DNA from: Serratia bockelmannii
GTDB taxonomy: Bacteria > Pseudomonadota > Gammaproteobacteria > Enterobacterales > Enterobacteriaceae
NCBI RefSeq assembly: GCF_008011855.1
Contig: NZ_VOUX01000005.1
Span: 62,001-126,000, forward strand
DNA: 64,000 nucleotides
Reading direction: 5' to 3'
In this document: piece by piece, positions 54,535-62,560 of the stretch
Position numbering within the stretch: position 1 is the stretch's first letter
How the letters are laid out: each line of letters opens with the position of its first letter
The notes under the pieces: model-generated
Databases searched by the model: none
The model's input: only the letters and a program-made list of their open reading frames with translations
What the model was told of the DNA's origin: nothing
Position numbers and translations under genes: made by a program

Positions 54535-55788
54535 ATGGAAAGCAAAGTAGTTGTTCCGGCAGAAGGTAAAAAAATCACGGTTGACGCCCAGGGTAAACTG
54601 GTTGTTCCTCATAACCCGATCATCCCGTTCATCGAAGGCGACGGCATCGGCGTTGACGTGACTCCTGCCATGATCCACGTGGTTGATGCGGCCGTTAAAA
54701 AGGCTTACCACGGCGAACGTAAAATCTCCTGGATGGAAATCTACACCGGCGAAAAATCTACCCACGTTTACGGTAAAGACGTGTGGCTGCCGGACGAAAC
54801 TCTGGACCTGATCCGCGACTACCGCGTCGCCATCAAAGGCCCCCTGACCACCCCGGTCGGCGGCGGCATCCGTTCTCTGAACGTGGCCCTGCGCCAGCAG
54901 CTGGACCTGTACGTGTGCCTGCGCCCGGTGCGTTACTACCAGGGCACTCCAAGCCCGGTGAAACAGCCTGAGCTGACCGACATGGTGATCTTCCGCGAAA
55001 ACGCCGAAGACATCTACGCCGGCATCGAGTGGAAAGCCGGCTCCGCCGAAGCGGACAAAGTGATCAAATTCCTGCGCGACGAAATGGGCGTGAAGAAAAT
55101 CCGCTTCCCAGAGCAGTGCGGTATCGGCGTGAAGCCATGCTCCGAAGAAGGGACCAAGCGTCTGGTGCGTGCGGCGATCGAATACGCCATCACCAACGAC
55201 CGCGACTCCGTGACCCTGGTTCACAAAGGCAACATCATGAAGTTCACCGAAGGTGCCTTCAAGGATTGGGGCTATGAGCTGGCGCGCGAAGAGTTCGGCG
55301 GTGAGCTGATCGACGGCGGCCCATGGCTGAAGATCAAGAACCCGAACACCGGCAAAGAGATCGTGGTTAAAGACGTGATCGCCGACGCCTTCCTGCAGCA
55401 AATCCTGCTGCGCCCGGCGGAATACGACGTGATCGCCTGTATGAACCTGAACGGCGACTACATCTCCGACGCCCTGGCGGCCCAGGTTGGCGGCATCGGT
55501 ATCGCGCCGGGCGCCAACATCGGCTCCGACTGCGCGCTGTTCGAAGCGACTCACGGCACCGCGCCGAAGTACGCCGGCCAGGACAAAGTGAACCCAGGCT
55601 CCATCATCCTGTCCGCAGAGATGATGTTGCGCCACATGGGTTGGTTCGAAGCGGCTGACCTGATTGTTAAAGGCATGGAGGGCGCAATCGCTGCCAAGAC
55701 CGTGACCTATGACTTCGAACGCCTGATGGAAGGCGCTAAGCTGCTGAAATGTTCAGAGTTTGGCGACGCTATCGTTAAACACATGTAA
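54535..55788 (+). CDS. icd: Isocitrate dehydrogenase (NADP+)
   Basis: TCA-cycle enzyme, isocitrate to 2-oxoglutarate with NADPH. 417 aa (E. coli 416). Regulatory serine S114 in [13 protein letters not shown], the target of AceK in E. coli; substrate/metal site [21 protein letters not shown] site [24 protein letters not shown] ribosome-binding site before ATG 54535. The last bases (GCTATCGTTAAACACATGTAA) are repeated in near-identical form at 57150-57170, so the 3' end was probably replaced by an integrated element, as E. coli icd is by prophage e14. Confidence 0.97.
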   Translation: MESKVVVPAEGKKITVDAQGKLVVPHNPIIPFIEGDGIGVDVTPAMIHVVDAAVKKAYHGERKISWMEIYTGEKSTHVYGKDVWLPDETLDLIRDYRVAIKGPLTTPVGGGIRSLNVALRQQLDLYVCLRPVRYYQGTPSPVKQPELTDMVIFRENAEDIYAGIEWKAGSAEADKVIKFLRDEMGVKKIRFPEQCGIGVKPCSEEGTKRLVRAAIEYAITNDRDSVTLVHKGNIMKFTEGAFKDWGYELAREEFGGELIDGGPWLKIKNPNTGKEIVVKDVIADAFLQQILLRPAEYDVIACMNLNGDYISDALAAQVGGIGIAPGANIGSDCALFEATHGTAPKYAGQDKVNPGSIILSAEMMLRHMGWFEAADLIVKGMEGAIAAKTVTYDFERLMEGAKLLKCSEFGDAIVKHM

Positions 55789-55810
55789 TGGTGTTTTAGC
55801 GTTAAATGAT

Positions 55811-55840
55811 AACGGGAGCCAGATGGTTCCCGTTTTTTAT
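55811..55840 (+). terminator. Terminator after icd (element-side copy)
   Basis: AACGGGAGCC-AGAT-GGTTCCCGTT with one wobble pair, then TTTT. A diverged duplicate is at 57195-57220. Confidence 0.85.
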
Positions 55841-55998
55841 TATTCAAACTGCAACGGTTATAAAAACTCGGCCATTTTGGCGCTTTAGAGCGTATAGATC
55901 TAAAGGTTGAGCTGCGTCTAAACTTTGCAATGAAATGGACGATAAACTGCCTGCAGCCGCATTTTTTTGCATGAGATAAAATTCTACAAGGAGTGTTA

Positions 55999-56898
55999 AT
56001 GAGCTTTTTCTGGGTAAATATTGGTAGCAGTTTTAATGAGGTTAAAGAACAAAATTTCCTCTGGGCTCCACAATATGGCATGAATAAGCACGGGAAAAAG
56101 TTTAGTAATGCCTCCTGGGAGACAGTGAAGGATGTAAAAGCAGGTGACGTCATCTTTTGTAATAAGGATCGAGAGATTGTCTATGTAGCGACTGCTACAG
56201 CCGATGCTGATGATGCACCGCGGCCACCTAATCGATCTTTTGATAAGTGGGAGCGTGAAGGTACCCGAGTAGAAGTAGATTTGACCGTTTTAGAGCACCC
56301 GATCGATGTTTTGCAGTTCAGTGACATATTTCTGAGTGTGTTTAATGAGTTAAGTCGGCCAACAGTTTTTGCTGAAAACGGGTTTTGTACGCAGACTTAC
56401 ATGTGCGAAATACCCGAGGCTGCAGCAAAAATGATAGCAAGTTTTATTAACGATAACGTTTCAATAGACTTCAATAAACAGACGGCCACGGTAAAAGAGG
56501 CGAGAGGAAGCACTAAAGCAGCCGTCATTCAGGCTCGCGTTGGTCACGGCCCCTACCGCGATAAATTATTTAAGAAGTGGGGCGGAAAATGCGCGGTCAC
56601 CGGCATTGCGCTTGAGTCAATGCTAACCGCTTCTCATATTGTTTCGTGGTCTATCTCAAATGACAAAGAGAAAGTTGACCCTTACAACGGATTCCCCCTG
56701 ATTCCTAACCTGGACAGATTGTTCGACCGGGGCATGATCAGTTTTGATGATAATGGACGCTTATTGCACAAGAAAGAATTTGCAGGTTTGCTTCATGATT
56801 TAAAAATTCCCTTGGACTCAAAAATTGATGGGCTGTTTGGGGAGAATAAAAAATACTTAAAACGGCACCGCGTGACGTTTGGGTTCGAGAAAGAGTAA
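55999..56898 (+). CDS. HNH endonuclease with EVE/PUA-like N terminus, probable defence nuclease
   Basis: 299 aa from ATG 55999 with AAGGAG 5 bases before it. The C-terminal ~110 residues form an HNH_2-type domain: CAVTGIALESMLTASHIVSW, VDPYNGFPLIPNLDRLFDRGMISFDDNG. The first ~110 residues (SFFWVNIGSSFNEV, then WETVKDVKAGDVIFCNKDREIVYVATA) look like an EVE/PUA-type modified-base reader. EVE-HNH fusions are known modification-dependent restriction enzymes; assigning it there is inference. AT-rich codon use against GC-rich neighbours and its icd-island position point to horizontal transfer. Confidence 0.75.
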   Translation: MSFFWVNIGSSFNEVKEQNFLWAPQYGMNKHGKKFSNASWETVKDVKAGDVIFCNKDREIVYVATATADADDAPRPPNRSFDKWEREGTRVEVDLTVLEHPIDVLQFSDIFLSVFNELSRPTVFAENGFCTQTYMCEIPEAAAKMIASFINDNVSIDFNKQTATVKEARGSTKAAVIQARVGHGPYRDKLFKKWGGKCAVTGIALESMLTASHIVSWSISNDKEKVDPYNGFPLIPNLDRLFDRGMISFDDNGRLLHKKEFAGLLHDLKIPLDSKIDGLFGENKKYLKRHRVTFGFEKE

Positions 56899-57146
56899 AA
56901 GCTTGAGGGGGACCCTCAAGTGTATTAGTTCAGACCTGATACGGTACAGAACCAATCCCAATCTGATGGGCAGTTCTCTGCCAGAAGCGGACTTTCGTTA
57001 GAGTGCGAGCTGTATTAATCCATGGGGGCATGTCACTGTGATTATGGCCGATAGTATCGCATTGACCATGTATCGATGTTGTTATCAGTAATGTTGAAAA
57101 TCGCTGGTCATACACTCTAGATTCAAACGCTGCCTAGTAATCTTGC
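56899..57146. other. Noncoding tail of the icd island
   Basis: Contains a perfect stem CTTGAGGG-GGA-CCCTCAAG (56902-56920) just after the HNH gene, without a T run. The rest, to the duplicated icd end, shows no supported gene; a 61-codon minus-strand ORF here has no start signal or family features. Confidence 0.5.
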
Positions 57147-57170
57147 GATGCTATCATTAAACACATGTAA
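57147..57170 (+). pseudogene. Displaced 3' fragment of icd
   Basis: GAT GCT ATC ATT AAA CAC ATG TAA encodes D-A-I-I-K-H-M-stop, against D-A-I-V-K-H-M-stop in the intact gene. It is the original chromosomal icd end left on the far side of the integrated island. Confidence 0.75.
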
Positions 57171-57194
57171 GCGTGTTTGGCGCTTGAATGGGAG

Positions 57195-57220
57195 CGGGAG
57201 CCTTAGGGCTCCCGTTTTTT
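57195..57220 (+). terminator. Original icd terminator, displaced copy
   Basis: CGGGAGCC-TTAG-GGCTCCCG then TTTTTT. Homologous to the terminator at 55811; now likely serves the 3' end of uspF or the island. Confidence 0.8.
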
Positions 57221-57243
57221 ATTGTTCAAATGAGTAAGAGATA

Positions 57244-57693
57244 TCAAACGTTAGCCGATTCACGCACGACCAGCACCGGGCAATTGGCGTGGCGGACGAC
57301 GGCGGTGGCATTCGAGCCGAGGAGGTAAGTCATTGCAGAAGGGCGGTTGGAACCCATCACAATAATCTCCGCGTTAAGCGCATCAGCGAGTTCCAGGATC
57401 TGATCTTTGGGATCGCCGACGGCCACATGGGTGGTCACTCTATCCTCGGGAACGCTGAATTGTTTCGCCGCTTTTGCCAGCCCCTCGGTCGCTACCGCAA
57501 TAGTTTCATCTTTGGTTTCCACCGCCGCGGTGGCGGCAAAGCCGAAGGCCGCGTAGGTGGCGCGAGACGGGATCACCGCCAGGAAATGGACGTGGGAGTC
57601 TTCGAGCCTGGCGAGCGCATTGACATGCGGGATGACCTGCTGTGTTAATTCCGGCTCGGTAATATCCACGGGAACCAAAATAGTTTTGTACAT
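57244..57693 (-). CDS. uspF: Universal stress protein UspF/UspG type
   Basis: 149 aa single Usp domain: MYKTILVPVDITEPELTQQVIPHVNALA, FLAVIPS, and the ATP-binding motif VMGSNRPSAMTYLLGSNATAVVRHANCPVLVVR (G-2x-G-9x-G-S type). UspF/G proteins aid adhesion, motility and stress survival in E. coli. A perfect TATAAT lies on the minus strand at 57734-57739, ~40 bp before the ATG. Convergent with icd and the island. Confidence 0.9.
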   Translation of the reverse strand: MYKTILVPVDITEPELTQQVIPHVNALARLEDSHVHFLAVIPSRATYAAFGFAATAAVETKDETIAVATEGLAKAAKQFSVPEDRVTTHVAVGDPKDQILELADALNAEIIVMGSNRPSAMTYLLGSNATAVVRHANCPVLVVRESANV

Positions 57694-57911
57694 ACTCCCT
57701 CCTTATCGTTATCAAATAACTCCACTTCTTGGATTATAGCCGTTCGACGCCGGGAAAGGGGAGATCCGTATGGCAAACCTGAGAACGTTGTCTGCTGAAA
57801 TGTCAGGTGGTTATCGACGTTCTCATTAAACGCGGGCAGGCACGGTTGGTGTTTGAGTTGGGAGGGAGCCATGGGCTCCCTAGGTTTTAGCGGGCTAAGA
57901 TTATCGGAACC

Positions 57912-58139
57912 TTAATGAGGGATCTCTGAAACCTCTTTGACTTCCGTCTTGTTGATTTGCTGTTTAACGCCATTGGCATCGGTATAACCGAGCAAACCGG
58001 CAGAGGTTTCTTTCGGTTTACCGTCACTGATGAGCGTTCGGCCATCGTGGGTATGAATAGCGTAGCTGGTGCGTGTGCAGCCTGACAGTGTGGCGATAGC
58101 AACCAGGGCGATCGCGGGAAGAACAAGCGCTTTTTTCAT
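57912..58139 (-). CDS. YgdI/YgdR family small lipoprotein
   Basis: 75 aa. Lipoprotein signal MKKALVLPAIALVAIATLSGC, then the short SH3-like YgdI/YgdR domain (YAIHTHDGRTLISDGKPK, DANGVKQQINKTEV). Thr at +2 predicts outer-membrane sorting. Role unknown. It follows a paralogue on the same strand with a 12-bp gap, a tandem pair. AGGAGCTTC ribosome-binding site. Confidence 0.88.
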   Translation of the reverse strand: MKKALVLPAIALVAIATLSGCTRTSYAIHTHDGRTLISDGKPKETSAGLLGYTDANGVKQQINKTEVKEVSEIPH

Positions 58140-58151
58140 TTGAAGCTCCTT

Positions 58152-58385
58152 TTAGTTATCCAACTCACTCATGTTTGCAATCTGGTCTCGATTGATCTGT
58201 TCCGTTTTGCCCGTTTCTGCATTTCGGTAGGAGACTAACCCGGTATCTTTATCGACTTGAGGCTTGCCGTCGGTGACAATAGTCTTGCCATCCGTTGTTT
58301 TAATCGCCTGATTGGAAGCGCAGCCCGCCATGAACATCACCGTGGTCGCAGTAAGAAGCGCGGCAAAGAGTCGTTTACTTTTCAT
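58152..58385 (-). CDS. YgdI/YgdR family small lipoprotein (tandem paralogue)
   Basis: 77 aa from ATG 58385, which has AGGA at proper spacing (ATG 58394 overlaps that site and is rejected). Signal MKSKRLFAALLTATTVMFMAGC, then QAIKTTDGKTIVTDGKPQVDKDTGLVSYRNAETGKTEQI. Ala at +2 suggests the outer membrane. First of the two-gene unit; roughly 40% similar to its neighbour by eye. Confidence 0.88.
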   Translation of the reverse strand: MKSKRLFAALLTATTVMFMAGCASNQAIKTTDGKTIVTDGKPQVDKDTGLVSYRNAETGKTEQINRDQIANMSELDN

Positions 58386-58731
58386 ACTTACCATCCTGGT
58401 TACTTAAATGAATTTAATGGCAGGAAAGTAAGTATAGGCAGAATCTCCAGATTGCTAGCGTTAAAAGTGCTTTTAATGCGATAAAAAATTAAGAATTTCT
58501 TAATTTATTGATGGGATGATTGCCCATCCGAGGGATGTCGATAAGTCATGGCCTTCAGGCGTACGGCCCGCCGATGGGGTTAGGGTTTCATATCATCATC
58601 TACTCACGATTTTCCGCGTGCCAGAGCTTGATGTCATTGGCGGTTTTACGTGAATTCTGTATAAGTATTGACCGGGGATCTTGTCAAATACCACGTTGAT
58701 TTGGCTGATAATCATCCATAAGGACAGGGAT
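58386..58731. promoter_or_regulatory. AT-rich intergenic region with palindromes (346 bp)
   Basis: Between the divergent lipoprotein genes. It carries two perfect AT-rich inverted repeats: TTAAAAG-TG-CTTTTAA at 58461-58476, and arms AAATTAAGAA / TTCTTAATTT around one T at 58486-58506. A further GATGGG/CCCATC stem lies at 58510-58528. No gene seen; promoters and operators are likely. Confidence 0.45.
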
Positions 58732-59172
58732 ATGAAAATTACGCATTCAGGCTACAAAACCGGCGCCGCCATATTATTGGCGGGAATGTTCGCACTGGCA
58801 TTAACGGGGTGTGCCAAGAGTACAGCCCCCAGCCAAAGCAATCCGGAAAATAAAAAGGTTGACGATCTTTTCGCCAATCTTGGCGACCCAAAGGCGCCGG
58901 CACCGGGAAAAGAGAAAGAACGCTATATCGCCCAGTTGCAGGCCGTGATTCAAAGCCATTTGAAAGATGCCGAAGCCTACTCGGGCAAGCGTTGCACATT
59001 GCGTATCACGCTGGCGCCGGACGGTATGCCAATCGGTGTTCGAACTGAAGGAGGCGATCCGGATCTTTGCCGCGCCGCCATGAAGGCAATTGCCGATTCG
59101 CGCTTCCCTAAGCCGCCGACGGCAGGGGCCCATAATGCGTTCCAAATTATCACGTTGCAACTGCGTCCTTAA
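58732..59172 (+). CDS. Free-standing TolA C-terminal-domain lipoprotein
   Basis: 146 aa from ATG 58732 (AAGGACAGGG upstream; an in-frame extension to 58681 is rejected). Lipoprotein signal ends FALALTGC, a ~30-residue linker follows, then a TolA domain III: IQSHLKDAEAYSGKRCTLRITLAPDGMPIGVRTEGGDPDLCRAAMKAIADSRFPKPP, sharing with TolA the GK-C-T-LRI-LAPDG and EGGDP-LC motifs, including both disulfide cysteines. TolA's membrane anchor and long helix are absent. TolA-III binds TolB, pore- and nuclease-colicin N termini and filamentous-phage g3p. Function of this copy is unknown. Confidence 0.85.
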   Translation: MKITHSGYKTGAAILLAGMFALALTGCAKSTAPSQSNPENKKVDDLFANLGDPKAPAPGKEKERYIAQLQAVIQSHLKDAEAYSGKRCTLRITLAPDGMPIGVRTEGGDPDLCRAAMKAIADSRFPKPPTAGAHNAFQIITLQLRP

Positions 59173-59257
59173 GCAGCTAGATGAAATAAGGGGTTGGGAT
59201 AACGCAGTGTTTTGCAGCGGGATCTTTTAGTAAAAAATTTAGGTGTTCACGTGACTT

Positions 59258-59280
59258 CCACCAGCCTGTGCGGCTGGTGG
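59258..59280. terminator. Terminator between the TolA-like and GNAT genes
   Basis: CCACCAGCC-TGTGC-GGCTGGTGG, 9-bp perfect stem, followed by ATTTAGATTT; between convergent genes. Confidence 0.7.
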
Positions 59281-59288
59281 ATTTAGAT

Positions 59289-59825
59289 TTAAGTCTTTAT
59301 TGTCCGTCTTAGTTTTAAGCAAGATGCTCCTTTGTATTCGCATTGGCCAAATATTTGGTAACCCAGATGTTGAGCTATTTTAACGGAAGGCCGATTGTTT
59401 TCACCGATAAGGCAAACTGTTTGAGCGGGTGATAACGTGCTGTCAATCCATTGATGCGCTGCGGCAGCCACTTCTTGCGCGACTCCCTGACCTTGGGCCT
59501 CCCGGGCAATAATCCATGCGGCTTCAGGGCTCCCATCGAAGTCATTGCCCAGACCCCGATGAAAATCCGCCAACCCGGTCTCGCCCAGGAACTGTCCGTC
59601 CACTTTGCGAAATATGGCGAACAGCCCATAGCCGAAAACCGACCAGTGGCCAATATAGCGCAGTAGTCTATTCCAACCGTCTTCAGGTGAAAGATTGGGG
59701 GCGCTGATAAATTTGAACAGTTCCTTATCTGTAAACATGGCATACCAGGCATCGAAATCGGCCAGGTTGTGAGGACGTAATATCAACCGTTCGGTTTCGA
59801 TGTGCACGGCAGGGAGTAAAGGCAT
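59289..59825 (-). CDS. GNAT family N-acetyltransferase (RimJ/RimL-like)
   Basis: 178 aa. IETERLILRPHNLADFDAWYAMFTD start, FLGETGLADFHRG, acyl-CoA loop REAQGQGVAQEVAAAAHQWID and ENNRPSVKIAQHLGYQIFG. This is the common Acetyltransf_3 pattern. Substrate unknown. Lower GC than the backbone. Single gene, convergent with the TolA-like lipoprotein gene. Confidence 0.87.
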   Translation of the reverse strand: MPLLPAVHIETERLILRPHNLADFDAWYAMFTDKELFKFISAPNLSPEDGWNRLLRYIGHWSVFGYGLFAIFRKVDGQFLGETGLADFHRGLGNDFDGSPEAAWIIAREAQGQGVAQEVAAAAHQWIDSTLSPAQTVCLIGENNRPSVKIAQHLGYQIFGQCEYKGASCLKLRRTIKT

Positions 59826-59993
59826 AACGGTTCCTTTTCTGCGTTGCAGCGTATCGTAATGTTACCCTGAGAGAACGAGCGATAATTTCCCGTCTTGGCG
59901 CGCAGATGACAAGGTTACGGCTAAGGTGCGGGCAAGCTCTTTGTCGCAAATCACTTTATCATTGGGTTTAACGCGCCGGCTACTTGTTTGGTA

Positions 59994-60284
59994 TTACCGA
60001 TACATCATCGCGCTCACGCGCTCGGCCCGATCTTTAAAACCGTTGCTGCGCATCGTTACCACATAGTAGCGATAGTGATGTTTCTGTGCGTATTCGCGCA
60101 CCAGATCTTCGGCGAACAGGCCGCTGAAGGTGACGGTGGTGACGAATGTCAGCCCTTTCACTTCGTAGGTGCTGATCTCTTGCGGGGTGCCGATATACGG
60201 CGGCGGGAACACGGTTTTGTGGAACTGGCAGCCCGCCAGCAGCAGGGTAAACAGCAGGGCGGCGGAGATTTGCGGTATTCTCAT
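59994..60284 (-). CDS. Small lipoprotein, DUF1471/BsmA (YjfO)-like
   Basis: 96 aa. Signal MRIPQISAALLFTLLLAGC, then FPPPYIGTPQEISTYEVKGLTFVTTVTFSG and a C-terminal YYVVTMRSNGFKDRAERVSAMMYR. The order PQEI, GL, YYVV, ending YR matches the DUF1471 pattern of BsmA/YjfO (biofilm and peroxide resistance in E. coli). The match is by eye; a generic lipoprotein of unknown role is the alternative. Alone on its strand. Confidence 0.65.
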   Translation of the reverse strand: MRIPQISAALLFTLLLAGCQFHKTVFPPPYIGTPQEISTYEVKGLTFVTTVTFSGLFAEDLVREYAQKHHYRYYVVTMRSNGFKDRAERVSAMMYR

Positions 60285-60429
60285 CGGGAAATGCTTTCCT
60301 TCCTTGGCGTGTGCTTTAGTAACTCTATAATAGGATTACAAAATTCGGCGGGGATGTAAAAGTTATCCCGCTTCGGTTGCCGTTTCGTTGAAGCGGTGTC
60401 GCCGTCACCCATCAGAATGAGGGGTAAAC

Positions 60430-60849
60430 ATGTGTGTTCGTCTTGCCACTGAAACCGATGCCGCAGCCCTGATCGCCCTCGACAGCGTCGCCGAAGGCGA
60501 GCCGCAGCGCGCGGCGCAGATCCGCACCTGGTGCGCACAGAGTGTCTGCTATCTTGCCGAAGAACGGGGCGTGGTGATGGGCTACGCTGTGCTGCACTAT
60601 CACTTCTTCGGCTGCGGCTTTGTCGAGATGCTGATGGTCGGCGAGCGCTATCGCCGCCGGGGCGTCGGGAAGGCGCTGATTGCGGCGTTGAAATCCCATT
60701 GCCGACATCCGAAGCTGTTCACCTCCACCAATCGTTCCAACCTGCCGATGCAGCGGCTGCTGTTGAACGCCGGGTTTGTCGCCAGCGGCCAAATTGACAA
60801 TCTCGATGACGGCGACCCGGAGCAGGTCTTTTTCATCCCGCTGCGCTAA
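60430..60849 (+). CDS. GNAT family N-acetyltransferase
   Basis: 139 aa. CVRLATETDAAALIALDSVA start, AVLHYHFFGCGFVEMLMVGERYRRRGVGKALIAAL with the acetyl-CoA loop RRRGVGKAL, and SNLPMQRLLLNAGFVASGQIDNL. Substrate unknown. Its stop overlaps by four bases the stop of the convergent small membrane-protein gene. Confidence 0.87.
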   Translation: MCVRLATETDAAALIALDSVAEGEPQRAAQIRTWCAQSVCYLAEERGVVMGYAVLHYHFFGCGFVEMLMVGERYRRRGVGKALIAALKSHCRHPKLFTSTNRSNLPMQRLLLNAGFVASGQIDNLDDGDPEQVFFIPLR

Positions 60850-61058
60850 TACAGCCGGACATCGACCGCCTGCTGTTGCAGCCAGGTGCTGACGTAGCCA
60901 TAAGCGGCATAGAAGGCCAGCAGCGCGAAGAGCAGCACGGAAAGCGAGGCCAAAAACCTGACGTCACCGTGTTTTGACAGCTGATAGGCGCAATAGATAA
61001 AGGCTAACAGGCACAGCAGAGTGAAGGCGATAGCCAGCGTGGCGTAAAAAATAAGCAT
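60846..61058 (-). CDS. Small two-segment membrane protein
   Basis: 70 aa from ATG 61058: MLIFYATLAIAFTLLCLLAFIYCAYQLS is one membrane segment, VRFLASLSVLLFALLAFYAAYGYV the second, ending STWLQQQAVDVRLY. Composition and hydrophobic layout make it a real gene. Function unknown. It lies downstream of the AI-2E-family permease gene but beyond that gene's terminator. Confidence 0.65.
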   Translation of the reverse strand: MLIFYATLAIAFTLLCLLAFIYCAYQLSKHGDVRFLASLSVLLFALLAFYAAYGYVSTWLQQQAVDVRLY

Positions 61059-61104
61059 AACGAAACCCGTTCTTCCTTGTAAGCGCGGCAAGGATACCAC
61101 AGAC

Positions 61105-61130
61105 AAAAAAGGGGCCCAATTGGGCCCCGG
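61105..61130 (-). terminator. Terminator of the AI-2E-family permease gene
   Basis: Perfect palindromic stem GGGGCCCAATTGGGCCCC followed, on the minus strand, by TTTTTT. Confidence 0.85.
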
Positions 61131-61150
61131 CGTGATTCGCTGCGAGAGGG

Positions 61151-62266
61151 TTACTCCGCCGCGTCGGGATGATTTTTGCCTTCCTCGATGAATTCTTCGT
61201 CGATCTCTTCGATGTTCTCCTCGCTGTCGCGGCCGGACAGGATGTTCCAGCAGGCGATGAACAGCGCGGCGATCAAGGGGCCGATGACGAAGCCGTTGAT
61301 GCCGTAGATCTCCATGCCGCCCAGGGTGGAGATCAGGATCAGGTAGTCCGGCATTTTGGTGTCTTTGCCTACCAGCAGCGGGCGCAGAATGTTGTCCACC
61401 AGGCCGATCACCACCACGAAGAACACCACCAGGAAAATGGCTTTCCACAGCATGCCGGTAGCGAAGAAGTAGATCACCGCCGGCACCCAGATTATGGCGG
61501 AGCCCACGGCCGGGATGATCGACAGGAACGCCATCAGCGCGCCCCACAGCAGGCTGCCGTCGATGCCGGTAAAGTAAAATGCCAGCCCGCCGAGCGCACC
61601 TTGCACCACGGCGACCACCACCGTGCCCTTGACGGTGGCGCGGGAGACGGCGGCGAACTTCACGAACAGGTGGTGCTTCACGTGCTGGGAGAGCGGCAGC
61701 GCTTCGAGCGCCAGGTTCACCAGATAGGGGCCGTCTTTCAGCAGGAAGAACAGCAGGTAGAGCATCACGCCGAAGCCGACGACGAAGTTGAAGGTGCCTT
61801 TGCCGATCAGGAAGACGCTGCCCGCCAGATATTGCCCGCCCTTGAGCGCCACGTCGGAAAGCTGCTTTTGGATCTCGGCGGCGCTGTTGAGGTTATGCTC
61901 CGCCAGGAAGCGCTGCGCCCAGCCGGGCAGGTGACGCATAAAGTCCGCCAGCATGGTCGGCAATTGGCTGTTGTTGGTTTGCAGCTTGGTGTAGATCACG
62001 TTGAATTCCATCGCCAGCGATGAGGCGATGATCGCCAACGGCGTGAACACGATCAGACAGATCAGCGCCACCGTCAGCAGCGACACTACGCCGTTGCGTT
62101 CGCCGACGTACTGCTTCAACTTCTTTTTCACCGGATGGAAAATCACCGCCAGAATAACCGCCCACAGCACTGAGGAGTAATAAGGCCCCAGCACGTCGAG
62201 AAAGGCGGCGGTAACGATGAACAGGATCAGAATAAAGAATCCCTTGGAAATGCCTTTAGACATCAT
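61151..62266 (-). CDS. AI-2E family transporter (PF01594 permease)
   Basis: 371 aa, about eight membrane segments: MMSKGISKGFFILILFIVTAAFLDVLGPYYSSVLWAVILAVIFHP, then VKGTVVVAVVQGALGGLAFYFTGIDGSLLWGALMAFLSIIPAVGSAIIWVPAVI and VIGLVDNILRPLLVGKDTKMPDYLILISTLGG, the family signature. Ends in an acidic tail (SEENIEEIDEEFIEEG). Family members have been linked to AI-2 export or Na+/H+ exchange; YdiK-like, substrate unknown. MM start: either ATG (62266 or 62263) is possible. Confidence 0.9.
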   Translation of the reverse strand: MMSKGISKGFFILILFIVTAAFLDVLGPYYSSVLWAVILAVIFHPVKKKLKQYVGERNGVVSLLTVALICLIVFTPLAIIASSLAMEFNVIYTKLQTNNSQLPTMLADFMRHLPGWAQRFLAEHNLNSAAEIQKQLSDVALKGGQYLAGSVFLIGKGTFNFVVGFGVMLYLLFFLLKDGPYLVNLALEALPLSQHVKHHLFVKFAAVSRATVKGTVVVAVVQGALGGLAFYFTGIDGSLLWGALMAFLSIIPAVGSAIIWVPAVIYFFATGMLWKAIFLVVFFVVVIGLVDNILRPLLVGKDTKMPDYLILISTLGGMEIYGINGFVIGPLIAALFIACWNILSGRDSEENIEEIDEEFIEEGKNHPDAAE

Positions 62267-62560
62267 AGTCGTCCCTCAAAAGATGAATTTTCAGCATAGA
62301 TGAACTGAATGAAAACAACACTATCATCACCTTTGCTTAACCGGTAGGGGATTTTTAACGGCGTATACCATAGGGTTACTAAGGGAAAGGCGGGCGCTGC
62401 AGGGTGAACAGGCGGCGGCGCGAGAAAAGAAAGAGGGCTAAATAATTAACAAAATTTATCGATTGTGTTTCATTTTGTGAGCCGCGCTTGCCGCCTGCGC
62501 CAGGCTTTCCTAGTTTTTAGGAGGGCGGCCTTTCGTCCGATATCACGAAGGAGTATGCAA

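Larger units (their letters stand above)
55775..57170. mobile_element. Small icd-targeted genomic island (about 1.4 kb), no integrase
   Basis: The 14-bp identical core TTAAACACATGTAA occurs at 55775-55788 (current icd end) and 57157-57170, each preceded by GCTATC plus one varied base and each followed by a diverged copy of the icd downstream region and terminator. Between them lie one HNH-nuclease gene and ~250 bp of noncoding DNA at lower GC than the flanks. This is the footprint of site-specific integration into icd, now without a recombinase. The boundaries are inferred from the repeat. Confidence 0.75.

Noticed and set aside
56930-57115. 61-codon minus-strand ORF in the icd island, considered as an integrase or transposase remnant
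   Set aside because: No recognisable catalytic motif and no start signal; I could not support any mobile-element origin from it.
55700-57250. tRNA gene as the integration target
   Set aside because: No cloverleaf sequence is visible; the duplicated segment is the icd coding end and its terminator.
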